Positions 1 to 9,465 of a DNA stretch of 64,000 nucleotides are shown one piece after another. How positions within the stretch are numbered: position 1 is the first letter of the stretch; every line of letters begins with the position of its first letter. The stretch is from Rosettibacter primus (GTDB lineage: Bacteria; Bacteroidota; Ignavibacteria; Ignavibacteriales; Melioribacteraceae), in contig NZ_JAYKGK010000004.1 in the NCBI RefSeq assembly GCF_036860675.1, positions 124,001 through 188,000 on the forward strand, in the 5' to 3' direction. The notes beneath the pieces were generated by a model, which saw only the letters and a program-made list of their open reading frames with translations, was not told where the DNA came from and ran no database searches. Made by a program: the position numbers and the translations under genes.

Positions 1-1
1 T

Positions 2-505
2 GGGAAACGAAGTCTTTCTATCACAGAAACATTCTATAAAGCAAAATATGATATAATCAATAATTTGGAATTCAGCAGTCAATATTCAGGTGGTGGATTA
101 TATTCAGTAGTTGATGGTATTTATGGAAGCAGGCATTTCAATGACGGAAGATGGCAGGGATATCACGGAAACGATATTGATATTATAATTGATTTAGGAA
201 GCATTAAAAGTATCAAAAAAGTATCAGTAAATTTTTTGAGAGATATTTTAGCTTATATATTTCTTCCTGAAGAAATTAATTTTTCAGTCTCATTAGATGG
301 AAATATTTTTGAAAATATTTATACATATAAAGAAGAAAATCAAAACAATAATGAAATCCTGATAAAAAATTACGAAGTTGCTGTTAAAGAAATTAAATGC
401 AGATATGTAAGATTAAAAGCAAAAAACATTGGAATTTGTCCAGACTGGCACATTGGTAAAGGTGATAAAGCCTGGTTATTTATTGATGAAATTACAATCG
501 AATAA
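2..505 (+). CDS. Partial gene: C-terminal part of a probable GH20 beta-N-acetylhexosaminidase (F5/8C-like domain)
   Basis: The reading frame is open from the first base of the window, so this is the 3' end of a gene that begins outside it. The visible part of about 167 residues starts with a short linker (TETFYKAKYDI) followed by a discoidin/F5-8C-like domain: a VVDGIYGS start, a GRWQGYHG loop, the strand IIIDLGS and a late YVRLKAKNIG strand. This order, a chitobiase-type linker and then an F5/8C domain, is usual at the C-terminus of Bacteroidota-type GH20 exo-hexosaminidases, which remove terminal GlcNAc or GalNAc. It converges on the fucose permease gene with a gap of only 3 bases and fits the glycan-degrading theme of the neighbouring genes. 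The catalytic domain is not visible, so another secreted glycosidase with the same tail is possible. Confidence 0.55.
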   Translation, partial: GKRSLSITETFYKAKYDIINNLEFSSQYSGGGLYSVVDGIYGSRHFNDGRWQGYHGNDIDIIIDLGSIKSIKKVSVNFLRDILAYIFLPEEINFSVSLDGNIFENIYTYKEENQNNNEILIKNYEVAVKEIKCRYVRLKAKNIGICPDWHIGKGDKAWLFIDEITIE

Positions 506-508
506 TTA

Positions 509-1777
509 TTAAATATTTTCTAGAATCTCAGATTTATTCAAAAATGATAAACCATAATAAAGAATAATTACAAAACTAATTAATGGTATTATGTAAGATG
601 TATTAATACTTCCCGTGAAATCTGATACAAAACCTTGAACTGCAGTTAAAACTGCCCCTCCTAATATTGCCATTATTAATCCAGAACTTCCAATTTTAGT
701 ATCTTCTTTCAAATCTTTTATTGCTAATCCAAATATTGTAGGAAACATCAATGACATACAGGCTGAGATTAGTACCAATGCATAAACTCCAATAATTCCA
801 CCAGAAAATATTACTATACTGGTCAACAAAATTGCAAAAAATGATAACAGTGATAATAATTTACTTGGATGTAAATATTTCATAAGACCTGTGCAAAGAA
901 ATCGAAATCCACCAAATAAAATCAACGAAGCTAAATAATATGTTGCAGCATCTTTCTCATTCAAGTTCAGTTCTTTCATTGTATATCTAATTGTAAAAGA
1001 CCACACTCCAATTTGTGCTCCTACATAAAAAAATTGTGCAATTACACCTTTTAAGTAATTTTGCTTTTTCAATAGACGTTTTAATGTTTTAATTAATTCA
1101 AGATTTGTAGATTCATCAGAGCCGGCTGGCATTTTTATTATTGCAATTAATATCCAGATTATAACAAGAATTAATGCAACTCCTACATAAGGCCCCATCA
1201 CTGCTTCCAATTCTTGTGCTTGAATTTTTGTCAATTGTTCTTGAGACATCATTTTTCTTTCTGCAGCAGAAGCACTATTCAAATTGCTCAAAATAAAAAG
1301 CTGACTTATAAAAATTCCTGAAATTGAACCAATTGGATTGAAGGATTGAGCTAAATTTAATCTCCTAGTTCCCGTTTCAGAAGGACCCATTGCAATTATA
1401 TAAGGATTAGCTGAAGTTTCTAATATTGATAGCCCGCCTGCGAGAATATAAAGTGCTAAAAGAAAATGATAATAATTCATTGATTTACTCGCTGGATAAA
1501 ATAATAATGCTCCAATAATATAAAGTCCTAATCCTAATAATACGCCTGACTTATAACTAAACTTTTTTATAAAAATTGCAGCAGGTAATGCTAAACAAAA
1601 GTAAGCTCCATAAAAAGCAATTTGAATCCATGATGTCTGAAAATCTGACATACTCATAATTCTCTTAAAAGCAGCTAATAAAGTATCCGTCATATTATTA
1701 GCCAACCCCCACCAGGCAAAACAACTTGTGACTAATATAAACGGCAATAAATTCTTTTTCGGTATTAGATTACTCAT
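509..1777 (-). CDS. fucP: L-fucose permease-like sugar:H+ symporter (MFS, FucP family)
   Basis: This 422-residue protein has about 12 hydrophobic segments and is the normal length for FucP-family major facilitators of the inner membrane. It has the family's SCFAWWGLANNMTD start in TM1 and the LETSANPYI segment in TM4, both typical of FucP/GluP-type permeases that import fucose, glucose, galactose or N-acetylated sugars with protons. It is the last gene of the minus-strand run and lies downstream of the GH38 and fucose isomerase genes, which makes L-fucose the most likely substrate. The substrate is inferred from context; sequence alone cannot separate fucose from other hexoses in this family. 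The upstream ribosome-binding site is weak (AAAGAAAT). Confidence 0.82.
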   Translation of the reverse strand: MSNLIPKKNLLPFILVTSCFAWWGLANNMTDTLLAAFKRIMSMSDFQTSWIQIAFYGAYFCLALPAAIFIKKFSYKSGVLLGLGLYIIGALLFYPASKSMNYYHFLLALYILAGGLSILETSANPYIIAMGPSETGTRRLNLAQSFNPIGSISGIFISQLFILSNLNSASAAERKMMSQEQLTKIQAQELEAVMGPYVGVALILVIIWILIAIIKMPAGSDESTNLELIKTLKRLLKKQNYLKGVIAQFFYVGAQIGVWSFTIRYTMKELNLNEKDAATYYLASLILFGGFRFLCTGLMKYLHPSKLLSLLSFFAILLTSIVIFSGGIIGVYALVLISACMSLMFPTIFGLAIKDLKEDTKIGSSGLIMAILGGAVLTAVQGFVSDFTGSINTSYIIPLISFVIILYYGLSFLNKSEILENI

Positions 1778-1819
1778 ATTTCTTTTATGAAAAATTTATA
1801 ATATTATGCAAACAAATAG

Positions 1820-4800
1820 TCAATTTTTTATAACTATAAAATTTGATTCATAAGGGTTGAGGTCAATCGTAAATATTCTTTTTTTAATTCTTCCTAAAAC
1901 ATCGGATGAATAAACATAATAATTTTTGGGAATCTTAATGCTAACTTTTTTACCACCTGTTTCTCTTAGTACTACATGAATATCATTATTTTCTTCGAGA
2001 GGACAAATCATAGAAACTACGATATTCGATATATCTAAGAATGAAAATTTATTATCATGTAATATTCCTTTTTTATCAGAGTTTGACGGTGGCACTATAA
2101 ATCCAATCATAGGTAATTGAATATTTTCACCAAATAATTCTGCATATGTGGTAGATGTATCAATTGATGAAGTAAATGAGAATTGCCAGCTCAGCTCCCC
2201 TTCTTCCCATGCTTTAAAATTTGTTGTCCAGTAATTATTATAAGGCCATGCAAATATGTGCGTAGTTTCTAATTTTGCCAATGGATTATATCTCCCTGTA
2301 TTTATATTTCCAAACTGCATCAGAGGGCAATCCGGCGATGATAAAATTATTTGATAATTTTTATTGCGAACACTTACATAATTATGCACTGTGTTCCAGT
2401 CATTAGATGTTCCCTCTAATTGGTCAACAGAAGCTAACAATTGACTTCCGTGTAAATTAAAGTAAATCTTACCTTCCTGTAATTTATAAGGGAAACTAAT
2501 GTATAATGCTTCCGGTTCTAAAATTCTCTTTTTTTGAATCTGGTAAACCAAATCTATTCTCTTAACATTTTTTAATAATCTTATATCAATCACAACTAAT
2601 TCACTATCAACTGTATATCCATTAATTTTGATACTCTTCCAGAATGAATTCTCACTTAAAGGTTCCAATGATACAATAGATAAACTTGATTGTTTAGCTT
2701 CTCCCTTCTTATATAATTCCATATTATGTCTATCGGACAAGAATTCTTTTACTAACATTCCAAAACCCCCGAAGGCTTTGTCATCTACTAATTCGAGATT
2801 ATATTCTTTGTCAATGAGATGTTTTATCTGACCAGTATTTTTATCAATTTCAATGTAATAATATTCGTTTTCAAGTATATTACTTTTTTCCGATGACAGA
2901 TTACTCTTTATTGTATTTTCTTTTAGTAACAAATTATAACATTTCCAGTTCATTGGAAGGACATCTTCAGCAAAAATTTTTATATATAATCCCTCTGCAA
3001 TTTGTTTAATTATTTCCGCTTTAATTTCTTTTCCATTTTCATCAATTAATGAAAAAGATTTGGACAAAGGAATAAATTGTTTATCTACAAAAACATCAAC
3101 ATAAGCTGATCTTTTATGATTAGATGTATTAAAGATATATATCTTACAATTATCCTTAGATTTTTCAAGATAAGGCAAAAATAAACTAAGCGATTTTTGT
3201 TTTAATAAATATGTTTTCCATTGAGCCTGCCATGAAAATGAAGATTTAGTTAACCATTGTTCAATAGAATTTTTAGAGAATGGTTCAGAAATACTTTCTG
3301 CTGCTCCGAATGTATGTTCACCATAAAAAAGCAATTGTTCTTGAATATCATGCAAATCATTCAATAATACTTGAGGAATATTAATTTTATTTAATCTTGC
3401 AAGAGAAAGAATTCCCTGTGTAGCTAATAATTGTTTTTGTGTTTTCAATGCAACTGCAGTTTCTCTTGGTGCTGAACCAAATCCATCTGTCCACCAATCA
3501 AGCCAGGCCTTTTTATATACTTTTAATTCTTTCGAATACTTTTTTTCAATAATATTAAGAAATTGGGAAATTGTAGCTAATCGAAGACGAGGCGATTCGT
3601 ATTTATCATTCCATTGTTTTACAATCTCACATGCTTTTATCGATGGAGGTGAATTATCTGTATGATATCCACTAAATTGCATTTCAATTTCATTAAAGGG
3701 ATATCCACTATTTAGTAAATTTTCGACATACTTGAACAATTCATCTTCAATATATTTAACATCACCTGAAGGATTAGAAATGAAATTTGCACTCATATAA
3801 TGGTCAGCTCTAAATGCAAGTAATTTATTGCCCGAGAATGTTTCCCAATAAAAAGGAGTTGGATAATTGAAAGGTCTTAATGCACGATGCGGATGCATTC
3901 CCATTGAGACATATTTTATGCCTAATTTACTTAAATAATCAACATAAGCCCACGCAATACCATTAACATCATTTTGCATGGCAGTGGAAACAGAAAATCC
4001 TGAGCTAATAATTGTTTTCAAAGGTTGTAGTGAGGCAATTAGCATATTCTCATCAAGAATTTCACCAAAATTAAAAGGGAGAGCTGTTATTTCAATTCTT
4101 CCTTCTTTTACTCGCTTTTTTAATTTATTAATATATTCATGTGAGCGGCTTTGTAAATACTCTTTAACCGGGTAACTTGCTTCGCAGGTCCAACGAAATT
4201 TTGCTTCATCGGGATAATTATCTGTTAAGTCACAATAATCTAGTGCGAGATCAATATATCGTAGATGTTCTGCTAAAATTTCCTGCTGTGGTCGTGTATA
4301 TCCAATATCTGTATGAGAATGCTGCACTAAAAAAATTTCGAAATGTTTAACAGGAGTTCTAACATATGTATAAGCTAATGTTTTATCTTGAAAGAATATT
4401 TTTATTTCTTCAGTTTTTACATCATTTGTTTGTGGCAAAAATATTTCATAATTATTGATTCCATAAGAAGCTATTGTATCAATTGTTCCAGTAAGATATT
4501 TTATTGATACAGGACTTAATTTATCTAAAAAGACAAAAGTAATTTGAACTGGTTGTTTTAATTTGCCATTTATTTTTGCTAACGCAGGTATTGGTTTAAC
4601 TAACAATTCATTTTTTAATGGATATTTATAGACCATTACCCAAGCCTTACTACCCATCTTATGTCCTTTTATAGTAAGATTAATCTGGCTTTTGGGTTTT
4701 ATATTACCTCGATCAATTTTCAATTCCATAATACCAAATCGATCACCACTTTTATCTACCATAATACCATTAAAAGTTAATTGACTATTATTCACACCTG

Positions 4801-5137
4801 AGACCGACCAGTTATCTTTATCCCATGAATAGAAAGTTAAAAGTGAATCATTATTAAGATATAAAGTAAAAGGTTGTTCCCCTAAATTACAACCCAATCC
4901 AGATAACCAGACAAATACCAAATCACCACTACTCGTTTCCGGGATAAAATCTGTTTGCCAGTTAATAGCCATATTACCATCGGTTGCTCTTGAAATCAAA
5001 GCTCTTTTAACATAAGGATGAGGTGAATGATAGTCAATTTCTGAACCTGATATAGATTTATTAAAACCATTAACTAATGTTTGTCCATAACTTACATACA
5101 ACGGCATAATCAATAAAAACAATATTCTAAAAAGCAT
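1820..5137 (-). CDS. Glycoside hydrolase family 38 alpha-mannosidase, exported
   Basis: This large 1105-residue protein has an N-terminal signal peptide (hydrophobic stretch ending near residue 18) and an extra beta-rich domain before the GH38 core. The core starts with HSHTDIGYT, where H273 or H275 and D277 are the expected Zn ligands. The likely catalytic nucleophile is D390 in MQNDVNG, and long beta-sandwich C-terminal domains follow, as in other GH38 retaining alpha-mannosidases. These enzymes trim alpha-linked mannose from N-glycans or mannans. The start is supported by a GAGGTAAG ribosome-binding site. It sits between fucose isomerase and fucose permease genes and complements the GH125 mannosidase upstream. 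The linkage it cuts cannot be read from the sequence. Confidence 0.88.
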   Translation of the reverse strand: MLFRILFLLIMPLYVSYGQTLVNGFNKSISGSEIDYHSPHPYVKRALISRATDGNMAINWQTDFIPETSSGDLVFVWLSGLGCNLGEQPFTLYLNNDSLLTFYSWDKDNWSVSGVNNSQLTFNGIMVDKSGDRFGIMELKIDRGNIKPKSQINLTIKGHKMGSKAWVMVYKYPLKNELLVKPIPALAKINGKLKQPVQITFVFLDKLSPVSIKYLTGTIDTIASYGINNYEIFLPQTNDVKTEEIKIFFQDKTLAYTYVRTPVKHFEIFLVQHSHTDIGYTRPQQEILAEHLRYIDLALDYCDLTDNYPDEAKFRWTCEASYPVKEYLQSRSHEYINKLKKRVKEGRIEITALPFNFGEILDENMLIASLQPLKTIISSGFSVSTAMQNDVNGIAWAYVDYLSKLGIKYVSMGMHPHRALRPFNYPTPFYWETFSGNKLLAFRADHYMSANFISNPSGDVKYIEDELFKYVENLLNSGYPFNEIEMQFSGYHTDNSPPSIKACEIVKQWNDKYESPRLRLATISQFLNIIEKKYSKELKVYKKAWLDWWTDGFGSAPRETAVALKTQKQLLATQGILSLARLNKINIPQVLLNDLHDIQEQLLFYGEHTFGAAESISEPFSKNSIEQWLTKSSFSWQAQWKTYLLKQKSLSLFLPYLEKSKDNCKIYIFNTSNHKRSAYVDVFVDKQFIPLSKSFSLIDENGKEIKAEIIKQIAEGLYIKIFAEDVLPMNWKCYNLLLKENTIKSNLSSEKSNILENEYYYIEIDKNTGQIKHLIDKEYNLELVDDKAFGGFGMLVKEFLSDRHNMELYKKGEAKQSSLSIVSLEPLSENSFWKSIKINGYTVDSELVVIDIRLLKNVKRIDLVYQIQKKRILEPEALYISFPYKLQEGKIYFNLHGSQLLASVDQLEGTSNDWNTVHNYVSVRNKNYQIILSSPDCPLMQFGNINTGRYNPLAKLETTHIFAWPYNNYWTTNFKAWEEGELSWQFSFTSSIDTSTTYAELFGENIQLPMIGFIVPPSNSDKKGILHDNKFSFLDISNIVVSMICPLEENNDIHVVLRETGGKKVSIKIPKNYYVYSSDVLGRIKKRIFTIDLNPYESNFIVIKN

Positions 5138-5189
5138 AATAACTTACCTCAATAAATTTTGTATTAAATTAAATATCAATTGATGCACA

Positions 5190-6983
5190 TTAACGGTAAA
5201 GCGGACCAAAATTTTTGCAAGCTCTAAAATCAGCTCCTTCCAAATCAGAAGTACCAAAAGCACCCCAAACACTTGGTCTAAAAATTCTCTCTCTTGAAAC
5301 ATTGTGCATGTTAACAGGAATCCTCAACATAGATGCAAGTGTTATTAATTTATCTCCTATATGACCATAAGATACTGCAGCATGATTAGCACCCCAATTA
5401 AGCATTACTGAATAGACATCTTTAAAAACTCCCTCTCCTGTCAAATTAGGAACAAACCATGTAGTAGGCCATGTTGGGTTAGTTCTTTCCTGCAAAACTT
5501 CATCTACATCTTTGGGTAATTCAACTGTAAATCCTTCTGCAAGTTGTAATACAGGTCCCAATCCTTTTATCAAATTAATCCTGCTCATAGTTACAGGCAT
5601 TCCTCCTTCGGTCAAAAATTGAGAGGAAAAACCACCACCTCTAAAATACTCTTTAATGGCTGGGCACCACTTTGTAGCCTTTAAGCAATCTTCCATTTCT
5701 TGATTTGTTATTTCCCAGAAAGGTTTGATAGAGGGTTTATCATTTATTTTTTGTTTGCCTGAACCATCTAATGCAGATGAACCTGAATTAATTAAATGAA
5801 TAAAACCATTTTCGGCTAATCCTTTAAGTTGCTTACCAGTAACTCTTTTAACAGCATCAGGACTCCAATAGGATCTAACATCAGAAAAGATTTGAGCTGT
5901 ATTAGTCAATAAATTACCAAATAACATTGCAATACCATTCAAGCTATCATTTTCAGTTGCTACAATAAATGGTTGTCGAATTCCATTCCAGTCAAAAGAT
6001 GAATTAAGAATAGCTTCTGTAAAATCACCATTTGGCATGAAATCGGTCCATTGTCTTTGTCCCTGAAATCCAGCTGCAATAGCATTATGTCCATTTGATT
6101 CTTCAATAAAACCCAAATCAGCAAGCTTTTTATTTCCAATCATTAAATCCCGTATTATCATTGTCATCTTAATAACTGTTTCCCATTCATATTTTTTTCT
6201 TTCCTGTGTCGATTTTTCAATGTTGTAATCTTTGCCTTCAACACAATATTTGTTTACCCAGTGTAATGCAGCTTTAAATTCTTCTTCATCATAAATTTTA
6301 TTGTCAATTCTTCTGATAATTTCACTCATATCAACAAATTCATTTCTCATTCCCAGATATTCTTTAAAGAAGTGAGTGTCAACAATTGAACCTGCTATTC
6401 CCATTGAAACTGAGCCAAGTGACAAATATGATTTACCTCTCATTTCTGATACTGCTAAAGCCGATTTTGTAAATAATAATAATTTCTCTTTCACATCATC
6501 TGGAATTGCTTCATCATCTTTATCTTGAATATCCTTGCCATAAATTCCAAAAGTTGGAAATCCAAATTGATTATAACCTGCAAGAGCAGCAGCCAAATAA
6601 ACTGCTCCCGGTCTTTCTGTGCCGTTAAATCCCCATACTGCTTTTGGAATTAATGGCTCTGTATCCATAACTTCTGTTCCATAACACCAACATGGAGTAA
6701 CAGTTATTGAAACTCCAACATTATTTTTTTTGAATAATTCCGAACATTCAGCAGCTTCTGCAACTCCTCCAATACAAAACTCTGGAATTATACACTCAAC
6801 TTTCATCCCGTTAGGATGACGTAAATTTTCTTCAATTAGTTTAGCAGTATTTTTTGCCATTTGCATGGTTTGGTTTTCGAGTGATTCTCTTACTCCACCT
6901 CTTCTTCCATCAATAACAGGTCTTATTCCAACCTTAGGAGGTTCTCCTTTTAAACGATAAATGAATTTGCTATCAGCTATCAT
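5190..6983 (-). CDS. fucI: L-fucose isomerase
   Basis: This 597-residue cytoplasmic protein is full length for FucI, which converts L-fucose to L-fuculose as the first step of fucose catabolism. Diagnostic stretches are the GIRPVIDGRRGGVRESLE start, the PCWCYGTEV region, GFQGQRQWTD, and ILNSSFDWNG followed by ATENDSLNG. E323 and D346 in these last two are the expected metal ligands, and an NHAAVSYGHIG segment lies near the C-terminus. The start has a clear AGAGGTGAT ribosome-binding site. The locus has a fucose permease but no recognisable fuculokinase or fuculose-phosphate aldolase in the window. The rest of the route must be encoded elsewhere, or fuculose is used in another way. Confidence 0.95.
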   Translation of the reverse strand: MIADSKFIYRLKGEPPKVGIRPVIDGRRGGVRESLENQTMQMAKNTAKLIEENLRHPNGMKVECIIPEFCIGGVAEAAECSELFKKNNVGVSITVTPCWCYGTEVMDTEPLIPKAVWGFNGTERPGAVYLAAALAGYNQFGFPTFGIYGKDIQDKDDEAIPDDVKEKLLLFTKSALAVSEMRGKSYLSLGSVSMGIAGSIVDTHFFKEYLGMRNEFVDMSEIIRRIDNKIYDEEEFKAALHWVNKYCVEGKDYNIEKSTQERKKYEWETVIKMTMIIRDLMIGNKKLADLGFIEESNGHNAIAAGFQGQRQWTDFMPNGDFTEAILNSSFDWNGIRQPFIVATENDSLNGIAMLFGNLLTNTAQIFSDVRSYWSPDAVKRVTGKQLKGLAENGFIHLINSGSSALDGSGKQKINDKPSIKPFWEITNQEMEDCLKATKWCPAIKEYFRGGGFSSQFLTEGGMPVTMSRINLIKGLGPVLQLAEGFTVELPKDVDEVLQERTNPTWPTTWFVPNLTGEGVFKDVYSVMLNWGANHAAVSYGHIGDKLITLASMLRIPVNMHNVSRERIFRPSVWGAFGTSDLEGADFRACKNFGPLYR

Positions 6984-7094
6984 AAATCACCTCTATTTTT
7001 TGATTTTAATTTCTTTTTAATACAACTCTCTCCAACCTTTTGTAAATATCATAATAATCATTTCAATTTTCGAATACTATCATTATATAATTTC

Positions 7095-9449
7095 TTATAG
7101 TGATTCACTTTTTATAAACTCAATTAATTTTCTAAGTTCAATTGAATACTGATAGAATTCATTCACGTTCATTTCTTTCAAAAACAACATTCCATGTGCA
7201 GCACGCACACGTGGGACAGGATGATTTAAGAAAAAATCTTTTCCTAAATATGTTCTAATTTTTTGATACTGGTCAACATGAATATGCTGAACAAGGCGAC
7301 AGAATGGACCATCATATTCCCAGCTAGGGAAACTTGCATCTTTTTGTGAGCCATAACAATTCATAAAAACATTTTCAAGTATTGCCATCGAGTTCAAACT
7401 GACAGGCACATAAATATTTGCTTCTGCAGGATGGAATCGATACCAAACATTACGATAACCCCAGATTTTTAAGTTCGATACATCTTCTTCTTTCTCATAC
7501 AACTTCAAAGCTTCACATATAGCTTGTAAAACTTTGTAATGTGTATCTGGACCACTTCCTTCCGGATCAAAAGCCAGTGTAATGATTGTTGGTTTAATTT
7601 TTTTTAACAATTTATAGATTGGTATTACATCCCTGTTTAATTCCGGATTTTCTGTAAATATATTACCTTGATAGAATCCCAATCTCAGATGGGAAATATC
7701 TTTCGTGCTAAATCCATAATAAGCCCATGTTAATTCTTCTTCCCATTCTCTTACCATTCCTTTAAGTCGTTGAACATAAGAAATATCTTTTTTACCAGGA
7801 TACTGAGTTTTGAAGTAATTAATAAGTTCATTTATTCTATCAAGTAAATATTTTTCGCTATCTTCTTCGTATATCTCAATTATATTTCTTAATAATCTTC
7901 TTGAAATAGCCTCGGTTCTTTTTGCCGGGTTATTTTCAGCAATGCCATCTAGGAATAAACTTATATCATTGTTTTTTGCCAGTGTGTTATCTGAATCAAA
8001 ATAACCATCGCTTAATTTAGAATCAAAAATTCCTGAAGTTAAGTGTTCTTTTAATTGTTCTAAAATTTTTAACATATAACTATTTGTAACCGCAGTAAAG
8101 CCACTTGTTAAAATTGCGAAATGATGTTTGTTGAGAGGTGTTCTGACCAGATGTGTAATTAAAGCAAGGTAGCCAAGCATTATATCATCATGATGTGGAG
8201 CAGTGTGAAGTATAACCTGATTTTCCGGTGTATCCATACCTTTATTAAATCTTTCAATTATTGCTGTGTGAATTTTTTCATTTATTTCTTTAACAGATTT
8301 TCCTGATTTCTTCAGTACCAACGAAGCTAATCTATTACTTTCATAATCTGATTTTGTTAAAGAAAGAACAGGTTTATTTACTTCAATCGATAAATCAAGG
8401 ACTGCCTTTTCAAGAGAAAATTCAGAAAGTGTAGTTTCCTTTTCAACATTCGCATAAATTCTTTCTTTTAATTTTGATGCTGCTCCATTTGTTAAATAAA
8501 ATCTTGAATCCTTTAGTCTTTGTAAAACAGTGGCTGGATATTTATTAGTTTGAGAACTTTCAATGGATTCTTTTACAATATTGGCTTTTGATTCTCCAGC
8601 AGCAATTATGATTGCAGTTGCTTCTGGGTTATAAGTAATTGTATCAAGTCCAATTGTTATAACCAATCTTGATGAGGCTACTTCAAATCCTCCTAAATCC
8701 GTTGATGCAGCTGCTTGTGTTTGATAATTAGTTGCAGTTAATCGAGTTGTAGAAAAATGGTCGCTCCCCTGCACATTAAATCCTATATGTCCATCAGGTC
8801 CAATTCCACCAAGGAAAAATCCAATACCTCCCATCTCTCTAATTTTTTTCTCATACTGAGTACAAAATTCGTCTACAATTTCAATTGTTTCTTTTTGAAG
8901 TCTTTCAAGGCGATTTGAAGGCAATTTTGTTCTTAAGCTGAGGTCAACACGATTATCCGGGAAAATTAAATTAATCGGGAGATTTTCAGCTGTTCCAATT
9001 TTATTTACATTTATAAGTAATGCATTATTAATATCGAATCCAAATTTTTTTATATAAAATTTTTTTACGTAGTAATAAAAACTATTATGCTGCGAAGAAT
9101 CAATAGGATAAAATTCATCTATTTGAACAAATTTAATTTTTTTCATATCAGGTTTTCTTTTGGGATCTAAATCAACTTTCTTGAGTCTTTCTACAACATC
9201 AGGTTTATCCCAATTTTTCATTAAGTAAGTAAACCAGTAAATAAAATATTCAGGAGTTTTACCAGTAGGAAGTGATACTACTCCTTCAGGATTATTTTGC
9301 AGCCATTCGATAAATCTCAATGCTGTTAATTCTCCAAGTTCAGGGATATTTTCAACCTGTATAACTGGTATCTTTTCTGTTGGTTTATAGATAAATTTTT
9401 TGCCTGACTTTTTTAAGAAATAATATTCTACCTTAGAATTTGTCTCCAT
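7095..9449 (-). CDS. Glucosamine-6-phosphate deaminase-like protein fused to a PIG-L/LmbE-type deacetylase
   Basis: This two-domain fusion has 784 residues from the chosen start. The N-terminal half is NagB-like: SLPTGKTPE phosphate loop, VQIDEFYPID, and GIGPDGHIGFN with the expected catalytic Asp and His. The residue aligned with the E. coli NagB active-site Glu (DGHIAFNE) is Val here. The C-terminal half starts around residue 410 with APHHDD, the Zn-binding PHxDD motif of PIG-L N-acetylglucosaminyl deacetylases, and later has a GSGPDTHY motif. The two activities together could turn GlcNAc-6-P into fructose-6-P without NagA. I chose the second ATG because AAGGAGAG lies directly before it. 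The longer ORF from position 9476 overlaps the ROK gene and lacks such a site. Which acetylated sugar is the substrate is an inference. Confidence 0.87.
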   Translation of the reverse strand: METNSKVEYYFLKKSGKKFIYKPTEKIPVIQVENIPELGELTALRFIEWLQNNPEGVVSLPTGKTPEYFIYWFTYLMKNWDKPDVVERLKKVDLDPKRKPDMKKIKFVQIDEFYPIDSSQHNSFYYYVKKFYIKKFGFDINNALLINVNKIGTAENLPINLIFPDNRVDLSLRTKLPSNRLERLQKETIEIVDEFCTQYEKKIREMGGIGFFLGGIGPDGHIGFNVQGSDHFSTTRLTATNYQTQAAASTDLGGFEVASSRLVITIGLDTITYNPEATAIIIAAGESKANIVKESIESSQTNKYPATVLQRLKDSRFYLTNGAASKLKERIYANVEKETTLSEFSLEKAVLDLSIEVNKPVLSLTKSDYESNRLASLVLKKSGKSVKEINEKIHTAIIERFNKGMDTPENQVILHTAPHHDDIMLGYLALITHLVRTPLNKHHFAILTSGFTAVTNSYMLKILEQLKEHLTSGIFDSKLSDGYFDSDNTLAKNNDISLFLDGIAENNPAKRTEAISRRLLRNIIEIYEEDSEKYLLDRINELINYFKTQYPGKKDISYVQRLKGMVREWEEELTWAYYGFSTKDISHLRLGFYQGNIFTENPELNRDVIPIYKLLKKIKPTIITLAFDPEGSGPDTHYKVLQAICEALKLYEKEEDVSNLKIWGYRNVWYRFHPAEANIYVPVSLNSMAILENVFMNCYGSQKDASFPSWEYDGPFCRLVQHIHVDQYQKIRTYLGKDFFLNHPVPRVRAAHGMLFLKEMNVNEFYQYSIELRKLIEFIKSESL

Positions 9450-9465
9450 TTCTCTCCTTTTTGAA

